Shown: positions 7,752 through 16,076, numbered from the stretch's first letter. The stretch is DNA of 64,000 bases from Candidatus Roizmanbacteria bacterium CG02_land_8_20_14_3_00_36_15 (GCA_002780795.1 PEUF01000030.1:1-64000), one strand, 5' to 3'. The notes: generated from the sequence alone by a model not told the origin. Made by a program: numbers and translations.

Positions 7752-9109
7752 ACTTTAAATAAATTTCTAATGAACTTAACTAAATCGTTTATATTAACTC
7801 TATCTTGTTTCATGGTATCACGGTCTCTTACCGTCACCGTTTCATCCTCCAGTGTCTGATAATCAATTGTAACACAGAAAGGGGTACTGATTTCATCCTG
7901 CCTGCGATACATCTGACCAATATTGCCGCTATCGTCAAAATCGCAAACAAACACATCATTAATTAATTTGTAGATTAATCTTGCTTTTTCTTTTAGTTTT
8001 TCATCTTTTTGCAAGGGAAATATGGCAACTTTAATCGGCGAAATGCTTGGTTTAAATTTTAAAACTGCTCTTAATTTGTCATTAACCTTTTCTTCGCAAT
8101 AAGCATCTTCCAAAATCGCTAAAGTTAATCTTGATAGTCCAAAGGTTGGTTCAATCACATGGGGGATAAATTTTTCTCCGGTTTTAGGATCAATGTAATT
8201 TAGATCTTTTCCAGACTGTTTCATATGGTTTTTTAAATCGTAGTCTGTCCGATATGCCAAACCCCACATTTCTTTCCAGCCAAAGTCAAACTGATACTCA
8301 AGATCAACGGTTTTTTTTGAATAAAAAGAACGTTCAAAGTCTTCATGTTCGCGCCATCGCAATTTATTCTTATTAAATCCTAAATCCATAGCAAATTGCC
8401 ACATCTGGTCCTGCCAGTATTTAAAAGTTTTTTCCCATTCGCTTTCCTTAATAAAATATTCAAACTCCATTAAATCAAATTCAAGGGTCCTAAAAACCGA
8501 CTGTCCCATCGTAATTTCATTGCGAAAAGCTTTTCCCTGTGAGGCAATACCAAAAGGAATCAAAACTCGCATCGAGTTGAGGATATTTTTAAAATTTATG
8601 AATATTCCTTGAGCAAGTTCTCCTCGTAAATAAGCGGTAGATTTCTCTTCTTCGACAATACCAATGTGTGTTTCAAATAATAGATTAAATTTACGGACGT
8701 CAGTAAGCTCAGCCGATCCGCATTTTGGGCATTTTAAGCTATTTTCTTTAATGATTTTTGTTAATTCTTCGACTGGAAGACCTTCTGCTTTTTTACCTTT
8801 AAGTTTGTTTTCGATTAAATGATCGGCTCGAGTCCGATTATGACAGTTCTTACAATCAACTAAAGCATCATTGAAGCCCGTCACATGACCTGAGGCTTGC
8901 CAGACCTTTGGTGAAAGAATAGTTGAAGCGTCAAGACCAACCATATCGTGACGTTGAAGAACAAATCTTTTCCACCACAAATCTCTTAGATTATTTTTTA
9001 GCAATACTCCATAATGACCAAAGTCCCAAGTGTTTGCCAAACCTCCGTAAAGGTCCGAACTTGGATAAAAAAACCCCCGTCTTTTGGCCAAAGCAACGAT
9101 TTTATCCAT
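7748..9109 (-). CDS. glyQS: Glycyl-tRNA synthetase (alpha2 type)
   Basis: Class II aminoacyl-tRNA synthetase charging tRNA-Gly, 453 aa, of the homodimeric eukaryote/Gram-positive type rather than the alpha/beta tetramer. The start KRRGFFYPSSDLYGGLANTWDFGHYG is diagnostic. A zinc-ribbon-like insertion has CxxC pairs (CKNC near residue 86, CPKC near 133). Motif 2 is around FRNEITMGQSVFRTLEFDLMEFEYF, motif 3 around EPTFGLSRL, and an anticodon-binding domain (about 355-453) follows. The next gene overlaps by 4 nt. Upstream lies a long hairpin of reiterated words. Confidence 0.96.
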   Translation of the reverse strand: MDKIVALAKRRGFFYPSSDLYGGLANTWDFGHYGVLLKNNLRDLWWKRFVLQRHDMVGLDASTILSPKVWQASGHVTGFNDALVDCKNCHNRTRADHLIENKLKGKKAEGLPVEELTKIIKENSLKCPKCGSAELTDVRKFNLLFETHIGIVEEEKSTAYLRGELAQGIFINFKNILNSMRVLIPFGIASQGKAFRNEITMGQSVFRTLEFDLMEFEYFIKESEWEKTFKYWQDQMWQFAMDLGFNKNKLRWREHEDFERSFYSKKTVDLEYQFDFGWKEMWGLAYRTDYDLKNHMKQSGKDLNYIDPKTGEKFIPHVIEPTFGLSRLTLAILEDAYCEEKVNDKLRAVLKFKPSISPIKVAIFPLQKDEKLKEKARLIYKLINDVFVCDFDDSGNIGQMYRRQDEISTPFCVTIDYQTLEDETVTVRDRDTMKQDRVNINDLVKFIRNLFKV

Positions 9110-9112
9110 ACG

Positions 9113-9238
9113 ATTAAAATTCTAAATCCTAATCTCTAAATCACAAATAAATTTTAAATTCTAAATCCTAAACGTTTAGAATTTAAAAAATTAGAATTTT
9201 GAATTTGTTTGGAGCTTAGAATTTAGAATTTATTTTCA
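9113..9238. repeat. Word-reiterated inverted repeat
   Basis: Left arm of repeated words such as AAATTCTAAATCCTAA, right arm of their complements (TTTAGAATTTAGAATTT), separated around CCTAAACGTTTAG. The element fills the 129-nt spacer between recO and glyS and can fold into one long imperfect hairpin. Confidence 0.7.
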
Positions 9239-9763
9239 TTATATAATAAAGAGGGGGAGTTTTTCATTGATCAATTCCTCGATAAATAAACGGAGTTCGT
9301 GGGAAGATTTATCCTCTTTAGAATAACCTAAATCCTGTATCAATTTATTGATATATTTATATAATTTAAGCTCTTTAAAATTTGCATCCTCTGACAACTC
9401 GATCAAAAATTTCTTTAACAAATTATAGGCTGAGGTGTCTCTTTGATTCTCGGCCAACAAACGCTCTAAGATAAAAATAAAATAGTAGAGATACTGGGAT
9501 TTAACTTGGCTGTCCTTAATTTTGGAAAACCCGGAGATGAGTTGCGTTTCCTGTAAGTAATAACGGTCGTCTTTTCTGTAAATTATCGTTTCTATTAAGT
9601 TACCCGTTTGAAGATGGCTAATCCGCCTACTGGTGATTTTCTTCGCTCCCTTGGCAAAAGTTTTTATCTTTCCTTCTTCTTGAGAAAAAATTGTTACCAA
9701 ATAGTCCTTATTTAATAAACTTTTTTTCTTTAATATAACTGCTTCTGTCTTTAGCGTTTTCAT
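9239..9763 (-). CDS. recO: DNA repair protein RecO
   Basis: A 174-aa RecO, the mediator that helps load RecA on SSB-coated DNA and anneals strands in the RecFOR pathway. The N-terminal OB-fold is clear (LKTEAVILKKKSLLNKDYLVTIFSQEEGKIKTFAKGAKK) and is followed by a helical domain. It is well short of the usual 230-250 aa and lacks the zinc-finger cysteines, so the C-terminal part is reduced. Its ATG overlaps the stop of the upstream peptidase gene by one base. Confidence 0.85.
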   Translation of the reverse strand: MKTLKTEAVILKKKSLLNKDYLVTIFSQEEGKIKTFAKGAKKITSRRISHLQTGNLIETIIYRKDDRYYLQETQLISGFSKIKDSQVKSQYLYYFIFILERLLAENQRDTSAYNLLKKFLIELSEDANFKELKLYKYINKLIQDLGYSKEDKSSHELRLFIEELINEKLPLFII

Positions 9764-10833
9764 TATAGAGATAGAAGAAACTGCCTTAAGATTTGATAGT
9801 AATCTTTAAGGCTTTGGGTGTCTATCCATTCGTTGTCAGAGTGTAATCCTTGCCCTTTAGGCCCGAACTCTATGCCGGCGATACCAACCCGCGAATAATG
9901 GCGAGCATCTGAAGCACCATAACCTTTAATTGTGGTTATTTTTTTACCTAAAATTTCTTGACCGACCTCTTGTAATTTCAAAATGTGTTGGTTATTTTTA
10001 GGAGAGAAATGAATCGGTTCATTTTCCAAAAACTCAATCTTTGCTTCGTCACTAATTAAATTTTTAATCTTTTTTTCAATAGTTTCGGTGTCAGCAGAAA
10101 TGTAGCGGACATCAAATAAGGCCTCAGCGGAGTCGGGAACTTTGTTTGCTGTCATATTGGGAGTCGATATTTTGGCTAGGTTGACTGTCGTTTTCCAAAC
10201 CGGCCTTTTAGGAACGGGAAAAGCTTTTTCGATTTTATCCAATATTTTTTTTAATCCCCATAAAGCATTTTTCCCCCGCCAGAGATAGGCACCGTGTGCC
10301 GCTTTGCCTTTGGTAATTATCTTTAACCAGATCACTCCTTTAGCTTCATTTTTTATTTTAAACTCGGTTGTTTCTCCGGTAATAAAGAAGTCAGCTTTCA
10401 CTCCTTTATTAATCTGGTAACGAACACCGTCATAACCGCCTATTTCCTCATCGGTTACTAGTTGTAAAGCTAAGGGGTAATTAACTTTATTAACAATTTC
10501 TTTAAATAAAAGAATAAGAACGGCACTGGCCGCTTTCATATCATCTGCTCCTCGTCCATAAAGTTTTCCGTTAACCTCTCTGGGATTAAACTGTTCCGGC
10601 CTTCCTGGGACCACATCTAAATGACCATTAAGAATTATTTTGAATTTTTTCGGCCGGGTTTTTCCCGCATAGATTAAGGCACTGGGAGACCCATTACTTT
10701 CAAATCTTTCAACGGTAAAACCTTCCAACTCCTCCAAAGCCACATTCAGCGCCTTTTTGATTTCCTTCGGACTGTTTTTGGTTGAAGGAATGGAGATTAG
10801 TTGTTTTGCTAACTTTAATATTTGATCGATCAT
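9763..10833 (-). CDS. M20-family metallopeptidase (ArgE/DapE-like)
   Basis: A 356-aa zinc hydrolase of the M20 family, which cleaves N-acyl amino acids or small peptides. Metal and catalytic sites are visible: GHLDVVPG (residues about 70-77), GRGADDM (about 94-100), the catalytic Glu in TDEEIGG (about 127-133), and a final metal His in GLHSDNEW near the C-terminus. The dimerisation lid lies between. The exact substrate cannot be told from sequence. It directly follows a broken enolase-superfamily gene resembling dipeptide epimerases, so a role in peptide scavenging or recycling is possible. Confidence 0.88.
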   Translation of the reverse strand: MIDQILKLAKQLISIPSTKNSPKEIKKALNVALEELEGFTVERFESNGSPSALIYAGKTRPKKFKIILNGHLDVVPGRPEQFNPREVNGKLYGRGADDMKAASAVLILLFKEIVNKVNYPLALQLVTDEEIGGYDGVRYQINKGVKADFFITGETTEFKIKNEAKGVIWLKIITKGKAAHGAYLWRGKNALWGLKKILDKIEKAFPVPKRPVWKTTVNLAKISTPNMTANKVPDSAEALFDVRYISADTETIEKKIKNLISDEAKIEFLENEPIHFSPKNNQHILKLQEVGQEILGKKITTIKGYGASDARHYSRVGIAGIEFGPKGQGLHSDNEWIDTQSLKDYYQILRQFLLSL

Positions 10834-10842
10834 TTGATTATT

Positions 10843-11331
10843 TTAGCAAAAAATTTTCTCAATCGTATACTTTTTAAATTTTTTAATACTTTCTTTGAGA
10901 TTTTTTCCCAAACCAATACTGACTACCACTGGAATTTTACAGCGAACGCCTCCCCACAATTTTTTTAACGGTTCCCCAGTCAATTGAGATTGGATGTGCC
11001 AAAAGGCCGACTCGATCGCTGTTTTGGCAAAATTATTTCCTCTAATATGACTAAATAATTTTTCTAAATCGTCAACATTGATAATTTTCTTATCTATAAC
11101 TAAGGGAATAAGGTAATTCTTCAATAGAATAATCATTGAGTTGTTAAACTCCGGTTCATAGACAGGTAGTCCTAAATTAGCTGACTCACCAAATCCAATT
11201 AAGCCGCTTTTATCGTAAAGCTTGACAAAAACAATTTCTCGATCCAATAAAGTGCCGAAACTGGTGCGAAATGGTGAAATTAATGGTAGTTTAATTTTAT
11301 ATATTTCTCCTTTTTTAATTTGCATAGTCAT
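10843..11331 (-). pseudogene. Truncated enolase-superfamily gene (MenC / dipeptide epimerase-like)
   Basis: A 162-aa product covering only the capping domain of the muconate-lactonizing subgroup (LPLISPFRTSFGTLLDREIVF, AKTAIESAFWHIQSQLTGEPLKKLWGG) and the first barrel strand (KIPVVVSIG). The catalytic Lys pair, metal-binding Asp/Glu and the rest of the barrel are missing; full-length relatives have about 350 aa. The frame stops 9 nt before the M20 gene, so the 3' part was deleted. An in-frame second ATG at 11325 is also possible. The start codon directly abuts the T-tract of a terminator. Confidence 0.75.
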
Positions 11332-11354
11332 AAAAAAATCCCGCTTGCGCGGGG
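11332..11354 (-). terminator. Intrinsic terminator abutting a start codon
   Basis: On the minus strand a CCCGC/GCGGG stem with a short GC-rich loop is followed by A and seven T. The T-tract ends exactly at the ATG at 11331. A G-run inside the upstream short ORF (11385-11392) can pair with the C-rich arm instead. Confidence 0.75.
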
Positions 11355-11375
11355 TTGATAAAATTTTAATTTACA

Positions 11376-11447
11376 TTAAAATATCCCCCCGCACTCCGAG
11401 GTTATTAAAAAAATAAGGTAACTAGATTCAGTTATTTTTGTTGTCAT
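11376..11447 (-). CDS. Short leader ORF (23 codons) before a terminator
   Basis: A 23-residue hydrophobic product running from MTTKITESSY to SECGGIF, stop at 11376. The Cys-Gly-Gly codons (TGCGGGGGG) form a G-rich arm that can pair with the C-rich arm of the terminator 20-30 nt further on, as in leader-peptide attenuators. A candidate extended -10 (TGTTATATA) lies about 20 nt before the ATG, and no Shine-Dalgarno sequence is seen. The 107 bases up to the NTPase stop hold only this weak promoter. A short ORF in AT-rich DNA can arise by chance; support comes from the same layout at 15829-16037. Confidence 0.4.
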   Translation of the reverse strand: MTTKITESSYLIFLITSECGGIF

Positions 11448-11554
11448 GGACGTTATAGATAGTTAAATATATAACACTAAAAATTTAATAAAACGGTATA
11501 ACAAATTCAAATCTATTTACAAAAGGTACTTTCTTTCAATTATTTTGTCAAAGT

Positions 11555-12535
11555 TTACATTTTACCATTTTTGTACCGTCTTAATTGGGTTAAAATTTTC
11601 CTTTTTTCTTCAAGTTGATAAACCAAATCTACCAATCTAAAAATCGATTGATTGTCATGATCGGTAATGATTTTATTAATTAAAACCGTCACTCTCTCTT
11701 TTTGTTCTCGAGCCAATTCTTTTAGTACTGGATATGTTTTTAAACCGGACAGCACGGCTTTAACAAAACTAATATCTCTTAATTGTTCAAACAGATATTC
11801 TTCGATTGTTTTATCTTGGGGTAATTTTAATAAATAATCAGTGACCGTTTCTGATAATCCATGATCTAGTAAAAACCTTCTTATTGAATCTTCTGACTGA
11901 AGATATAGTGGTATACGATACTTTGGGAATGAGGCTGTTATTTCAGACCATTGATTCACTAATTTAGGAGCTAGAAATTCCTGTTGCCATTCTTCATCGT
12001 GAAAAGTGATGGCTATCGGTATCGTCGTTAATTCCATGGCTCGCATAATCGGATCAATTCTTTCTTGTTGTTTCTCCTGACTAATAGATCTACCAACCGC
12101 TCTTGATTTTAGAAATAAATAGTCAAAACTATCATAAAAAACAGGAACTCCATTGTTTTCTGCTTGCCTTATAGTTTGCGCAACCTCTTCTCCAACAACT
12201 TCTTGATGATGACCGTCAATAAACACATATCCGATACCAGCTAGATCACACATGTCAGATAATCCAAATAAAATTGTTCCTTTACCGCTCTGGGGAGGAC
12301 CAACTACCATAATTCTTCCTTTAGGGAAGAAAGTTCTAGCGGCTTCAAGAGTTTCTTCCGGCCGCCAAACATGTTTCCCCTCTCTTAGCTGTTTAACTGT
12401 TATTTCACAAGATAATCTGCCAAAAACCTCAAGTGCAGGCATAGGATTACCATCAAAAAACTTTATGCCGTTCCAATTACCATTTCTACTATTTCTCGCT
12501 TCACCGTTCAAAGCAGGAACTTCTCCTAAAACCAT
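11555..12535 (-). CDS. P-loop NTPase, unknown role
   Basis: A 326-aa protein with a Walker A motif GPPQSGKGT (residues 79-87) and a Walker B-like strand PVFYDSFD (131-138), followed by SRAVGRSIS and a region about ITFHDEEW that may hold sensor residues. The C-terminal half is helical and charged. It could be an AAA-type or STAND-like ATPase, but the family is not recognised. It is the last gene of a three-gene minus-strand unit, 19 nt after the DUF1177 gene. No membrane segment is present, so it is probably cytosolic. Confidence 0.7.
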   Translation of the reverse strand: MVLGEVPALNGEARNSRNGNWNGIKFFDGNPMPALEVFGRLSCEITVKQLREGKHVWRPEETLEAARTFFPKGRIMVVGPPQSGKGTILFGLSDMCDLAGIGYVFIDGHHQEVVGEEVAQTIRQAENNGVPVFYDSFDYLFLKSRAVGRSISQEKQQERIDPIMRAMELTTIPIAITFHDEEWQQEFLAPKLVNQWSEITASFPKYRIPLYLQSEDSIRRFLLDHGLSETVTDYLLKLPQDKTIEEYLFEQLRDISFVKAVLSGLKTYPVLKELAREQKERVTVLINKIITDHDNQSIFRLVDLVYQLEEKRKILTQLRRYKNGKM

Positions 12536-12554
12536 AAATATTGAATCGTAACTG

Positions 12555-13484
12555 TTAACGAAGTTCCTGCAGTTTGCGCAGGCAGCCGTATTTTTTAATA
12601 ATTATCTGAAACTCTGTTTTGTCGTAGAACTGGCATTGACTCTTACCAAACCGTTGGGCCACTTCGATCAAAAACCTTCCTACCGAGTCTATCTGATTAA
12701 TATTAGTGATTCCAGTAGCACAACCGGCAACTGGCACTTCAGAGGTAATCGCGACACCAACTACTGGGGTTTTTGTCGCTGTCGCCGGTTGAAGAATACT
12801 ATTAAAGTGATAGATGCCGTTACCATATGGAGTAATATCCTGAGTTGTTATCGGAAAAGTAACTGATAGCTTCCCAGTCGTCTGTTCCATAATGGATAAC
12901 AGATCATCACTAATCCGTAAAATATATCCTTCTTTGATTGTAGGTGAAATGGCAAACCCATTATGATTTATAATTTTATTACCCCTAGATGTATCAACTG
13001 ATAAAATTGCTTCCATCTTTTCATCAACTTCATATTTATTCATCGTTGCTAAATCAACCGGTGATCCCATAAAAGGAACCGGATTGTGGGAGGTGGTAGG
13101 CGCGTTAGTACAAACATGAGTGGTTAAAATTATATCCCCCATCAACTGATCGCCTTGCTTTGCCATTTTCACTAACCGAAGAGCCGTTGACAATACGGCT
13201 AATGCCCCATCTCCATCGGAAACAAAGCCAACGATTTCTGGACGAGCTCCAACACCGCCCAGTCTGCCGATGATACCTAAAGTGGGCGCCCTCCCACCTT
13301 TTTGTTTTCCCTTTTTACCAGGGATAATTATCTTCAAAAACTCGGTTTCTCCCGTCTTTTCTCTTACCCTTTTGAGAGAAATTTTTGTCTTAGCATATTT
13401 CTTAAACAATTTAAAAATCAAACCACCTGGTTTACCAGGACGGTCGAGTAAATCATATATAGTTAAAATCTCTGAAACTATCAT
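12555..13484 (-). CDS. DUF1177-family protein
   Basis: A 309-aa protein matching, from memory, the DUF1177 family: IYDLLDRPG at the start, then KIIIPGKKGKQKGG, APTLGIIGRLGGVGARPE, IVGFVSDGDGALA, ILTTHVCTNAPTTSHNPVPFMGSPVD, ITPYGNGIYHFNSILQPATATKTPVVGVAI and VPVAGCATG. The many conserved His, Asp and Gly residues suggest a metal-dependent enzyme fold; the activity is not known to me. It is a cytosolic protein without a signal peptide. It sits 13 nt after the 755-aa gene and 19 nt before the NTPase, so the three are one operon. The family is unexpected in a reduced genome. Confidence 0.7.
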   Translation of the reverse strand: MIVSEILTIYDLLDRPGKPGGLIFKLFKKYAKTKISLKRVREKTGETEFLKIIIPGKKGKQKGGRAPTLGIIGRLGGVGARPEIVGFVSDGDGALAVLSTALRLVKMAKQGDQLMGDIILTTHVCTNAPTTSHNPVPFMGSPVDLATMNKYEVDEKMEAILSVDTSRGNKIINHNGFAISPTIKEGYILRISDDLLSIMEQTTGKLSVTFPITTQDITPYGNGIYHFNSILQPATATKTPVVGVAITSEVPVAGCATGITNINQIDSVGRFLIEVAQRFGKSQCQFYDKTEFQIIIKKYGCLRKLQELR

Positions 13485-13497
13485 ATTTAAAAATTAA

Positions 13498-15765
13498 CTA
13501 ATAACAGTTTAAAATTTGGCTAAAACGAAATTCTGTCGGATAGTCAATTTGTCCGTATAGATATTTTAAATAAGCCTCAAGCTTAGGATATATTTGCCCC
13601 ACTAAATTTTTCATTCGAGCTACCGCCTCATCTTTAGAAACTTCACTGTGTAAACGGCCTTCCTGGATTTTGACTGCTTCCTTTAAAAAAACAACAAAGT
13701 CCGAATCCCAAAGAAATTGCATGGCGTGATGGATAAAAGGATTATCAGTCAACGGAAAAGGATTATATTTTCCCAGTTCGGATAATTGATCTTTAATGTT
13801 TTGTAAACGTAACCACGATTGACTGTTTTCTTGCCAGATACGCTCCGTTTCTACCACTTCCGCTTTTGCCTTACTTTCTTCAAGTTCTTTTTCCTTAATT
13901 ATTTTTTTATTTTCTTCAATAACTTTTTCTGCCGTATCCACTAATTTATTAAGTTGAACTAAACCTTTACTTGAAATAATCGGTTGTTCTCCATGTTCTA
14001 CCGTTTCTAAAGCCTTGATCAAATCTGGTAATCCCTCTAAATCTGTCCTTTCTTCAACTGTTAATCTTGCTGCATTTTCCGCTTGTTTCCTCCGGGCGTT
14101 TTCTAGGGATTTGGATCGCTGATTTTTAATAATCCCAGCAATATCTTGAAGATCTTTTAGACTTACCAAGCCTTTTTCACCGCTAAGATATTTAACCAGT
14201 TCTAAAACGGTCTGTTGTATTTTTATATTGGCCTTGTATTTTTCTATCTTACTCCCTACTTTTCTCAAACTTTCTCTTGCTTGTTTAACTTTTTTTTCAA
14301 GAGGTAATAATTGCTCCTGTAATTGAATCATTTTTTGTGAGAGAACTTTTTTTTGACCGGTCGTATCCAAACTGTATTGCTGTAACGCTTTTAGATGAAT
14401 ATCAAGGTTAAACCGATTAAGTCTTGCCGGATTAGTCAGTTGTTGATTAACAGATTCTATGAATTCAGCCGTGCCCGGAACACCTTTAAATTTAAACCCG
14501 ACACTCCGCTCCTCATGTTGAACCTCGCTGTTAAATGTCGGCAGATCGGTAAAACCGGCAGCCACACTTCTCGTACTTTCATCCACGTTGGCTTGATAAA
14601 CCCATCTCATTATTACTATTCCCATCCGATATGCATAATCGTTATCAAACTTTTCCTTTTCTTCTTTGTCCATCTCCCTCAAACCCATAATTACCTCTTT
14701 TGGTAAATCCATTGATCCCCAACGTAGATGATCAATCTGTTTTCCTCTTACATGAAAATCTGAGGCTATTAACACTTTAATTGCCTTGGTTTCTATTTTG
14801 TTAAGTTTTCCTGATTTCAATCTTCGTGACAGAACTTGTTTCAAAAGCTCTAGTTGGTTTGGTCCTACGTAGGTATAAATTACTTCAAGAACGCGATGGT
14901 TATTTGAATCAAGCCCAAGTTGACTCAACCACTGTTCAACGGCAGAACTTAAAGCAAATTCATCAAAGTTAACAGCGAGAATAGCCGATTCTGGGTTTAT
15001 TAATAACGATCGCCTCTGGACGGCTTCGTGGATACGCTGATAGGCTTCATCAACAAGAGTCACTGCTTCGTCGTGAGGTATACCGTATTCCATCTCAATT
15101 CTTTCTCGCCACATATCAGTCTCCCAATAATGAACTCCATAATTGTATCCTCCAAGCATTGCTCCAGAAATATGCGTGATTGTAGGTGCGGCCAATATCA
15201 CTTTTCTTACAAAATCTTGCATTAAACTTTGGTATCGTTTTATTTCTTGTTCTAATTCGTGCCGATCAATTTCATTGACTCCGGTTTCGATTCTTTGTCT
15301 TAAACCAACAATGTAAGCTTTTATCTCATTAACAGTATGAACGCTGTTTGTCTCTAACGCACATGAACCACCAACAGATGCAACTAATAATCCAGGTATT
15401 AGTAATTGGGGAGGAACTGACCTTAATCTAACATAGTCGAGTGTCCCTAAATTATCAACAAAATTTTGAAACTCTCTTTCTGTAAGGTTCCGCGGATCGC
15501 GTGCTAACGGTGAGAATTGAGTATAGCCACTGACCCAAGCATTCTGGTCAATATCGTTAAAACGCCTATCGTAGCGGGTAGATCGATAAAAATCATCTGT
15601 GAACTCCCCTGGGCCAGCTTCAACCCAAATTTTTCCTAAGACATCAGTTACAAAATTTATATATCTTTTTAACCGACTCTCACCCTCAATTATTCCTTCT
15701 AGGGGGTCAAGAATGTACTTTGGTCTTGGTAAAGATTCACTTGTCATCAATAGTTTATTTTCCAT
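13498..15765 (-). CDS. Large coiled-coil protein, unknown
   Basis: A 755-aa cytosolic protein with no recognised domain. The N-terminal 440 residues look globular, with conserved-looking patches such as AAPTITHISGAMLGGYNYGVHYWETDMW. Residues about 460-690 are rich in Lys, Glu and Gln with heptad periodicity, typical of long coiled coils. The last 60 residues are again globular. It is the first gene of the operon with DUF1177 and the P-loop NTPase, so a complex with the NTPase is possible. Upstream are two short ORFs each followed by a terminator, so expression is probably controlled by read-through. Confidence 0.7.
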   Translation of the reverse strand: MENKLLMTSESLPRPKYILDPLEGIIEGESRLKRYINFVTDVLGKIWVEAGPGEFTDDFYRSTRYDRRFNDIDQNAWVSGYTQFSPLARDPRNLTEREFQNFVDNLGTLDYVRLRSVPPQLLIPGLLVASVGGSCALETNSVHTVNEIKAYIVGLRQRIETGVNEIDRHELEQEIKRYQSLMQDFVRKVILAAPTITHISGAMLGGYNYGVHYWETDMWRERIEMEYGIPHDEAVTLVDEAYQRIHEAVQRRSLLINPESAILAVNFDEFALSSAVEQWLSQLGLDSNNHRVLEVIYTYVGPNQLELLKQVLSRRLKSGKLNKIETKAIKVLIASDFHVRGKQIDHLRWGSMDLPKEVIMGLREMDKEEKEKFDNDYAYRMGIVIMRWVYQANVDESTRSVAAGFTDLPTFNSEVQHEERSVGFKFKGVPGTAEFIESVNQQLTNPARLNRFNLDIHLKALQQYSLDTTGQKKVLSQKMIQLQEQLLPLEKKVKQARESLRKVGSKIEKYKANIKIQQTVLELVKYLSGEKGLVSLKDLQDIAGIIKNQRSKSLENARRKQAENAARLTVEERTDLEGLPDLIKALETVEHGEQPIISSKGLVQLNKLVDTAEKVIEENKKIIKEKELEESKAKAEVVETERIWQENSQSWLRLQNIKDQLSELGKYNPFPLTDNPFIHHAMQFLWDSDFVVFLKEAVKIQEGRLHSEVSKDEAVARMKNLVGQIYPKLEAYLKYLYGQIDYPTEFRFSQILNCY

Positions 15766-15782
15766 GAATTTTTTTTACTATT

Positions 15783-15808
15783 AAAAAACCCCGCGCTTGG
15801 CGGGGTTT
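15783..15808 (-). terminator. Second intrinsic terminator of the operon leader
   Basis: A 9-bp stem AAACCCCGC/GCGGGGTTT (15786-15808) with a 5-nt loop is followed by further T on the minus strand, 17 nt before the ATG of the 755-aa gene. The segment TTGGCGGG inside the preceding short ORF (15836-15843) can pair over 8 bp with the C-rich arm and block it. Confidence 0.8.
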
Positions 15809-15828
15809 AGTTAATTTTTAATAATTAT

Positions 15829-15894
15829 TTAATTACCCGCCAAATACGAGTAAAACATGACAAGAATAAAAATGAATAAAACAGATTGTTCCAT
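15829..15894 (-). CDS. Short hydrophobic leader ORF 2 (21 codons)
   Basis: A 21-residue product starting MEQSVLF, strongly hydrophobic in the middle (FIFILVMFY) and ending YLAGN. Its ATG lies 5 nt after the T-tract of the first terminator and its stop 20 nt before the second. The Ala-Gly codons (GCGGGT) form the competing arm for that terminator. It could be a leader peptide or a small membrane peptide. Confidence is limited by length. Confidence 0.42.
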   Translation of the reverse strand: MEQSVLFIFILVMFYSYLAGN

Positions 15895-15899
15895 ATAAC

Positions 15900-15924
15900 A
15901 AAAAAGCCCGCCTCTTTGGGCGGG
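15900..15924 (-). terminator. First intrinsic terminator of the operon leader
   Basis: A CCCGCC/GGCGGG stem (arms 15919-15924 and 15907-15912) is followed by C and six T on the minus strand. A perfect 7-nt competitor GGGCGGG (15970-15976) lies inside the upstream short ORF. Confidence 0.8.
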
Positions 15925-15947
15925 GTCTTTATTAAATTTTTTAGGTT

Positions 15948-16037
15948 TTATCTTGTTATTAAAAACCTTCCCGCCCTATAAGGCATCATAATAAGGACGA
16001 AAAAGCAAATAATTGACGATAAAACCTTTTTTATCAT
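15948..16037 (-). CDS. Short leader ORF 1 (29 codons)
   Basis: A 29-residue product with a basic start (MIKKVLSS), a hydrophobic core (IICFFVLIMM) and the tail PYRAGRFLITR, so it resembles a signal or membrane peptide. It begins 11 nt after a good -10 box and ends about 24 nt before terminator 1. The Arg-Ala-Gly codons (AGGGCGGGA) hold the arm that can pair with the terminator. RAG-containing tails also occur in ribosome arrest peptides such as SecM, but the comparison is only suggestive. Confidence 0.45.
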   Translation of the reverse strand: MIKKVLSSIICFFVLIMMPYRAGRFLITR

Positions 16038-16048
16038 GTTAATTAAAT

Positions 16049-16076
16049 ATTTTACCAAACAATTTTAATTATGCAA
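16049..16076 (-). promoter_or_regulatory. Promoter of the 755-aa / DUF1177 / NTPase operon
   Basis: On the minus strand TTGCAT (16071-16076), a 16-nt spacer and TAAAAT (16049-16054). A start near 16042 would place short ORF 1 almost at the 5' end of the RNA and give a leader of about 275 nt. Confidence 0.6.

Noticed and set aside
15783-16040. T-box or known riboswitch in the operon leader
   Set aside because: The T-box consensus AGGGTGGNACCGCG and other motifs I know are absent; the short-ORF attenuator layout explains the arms better.
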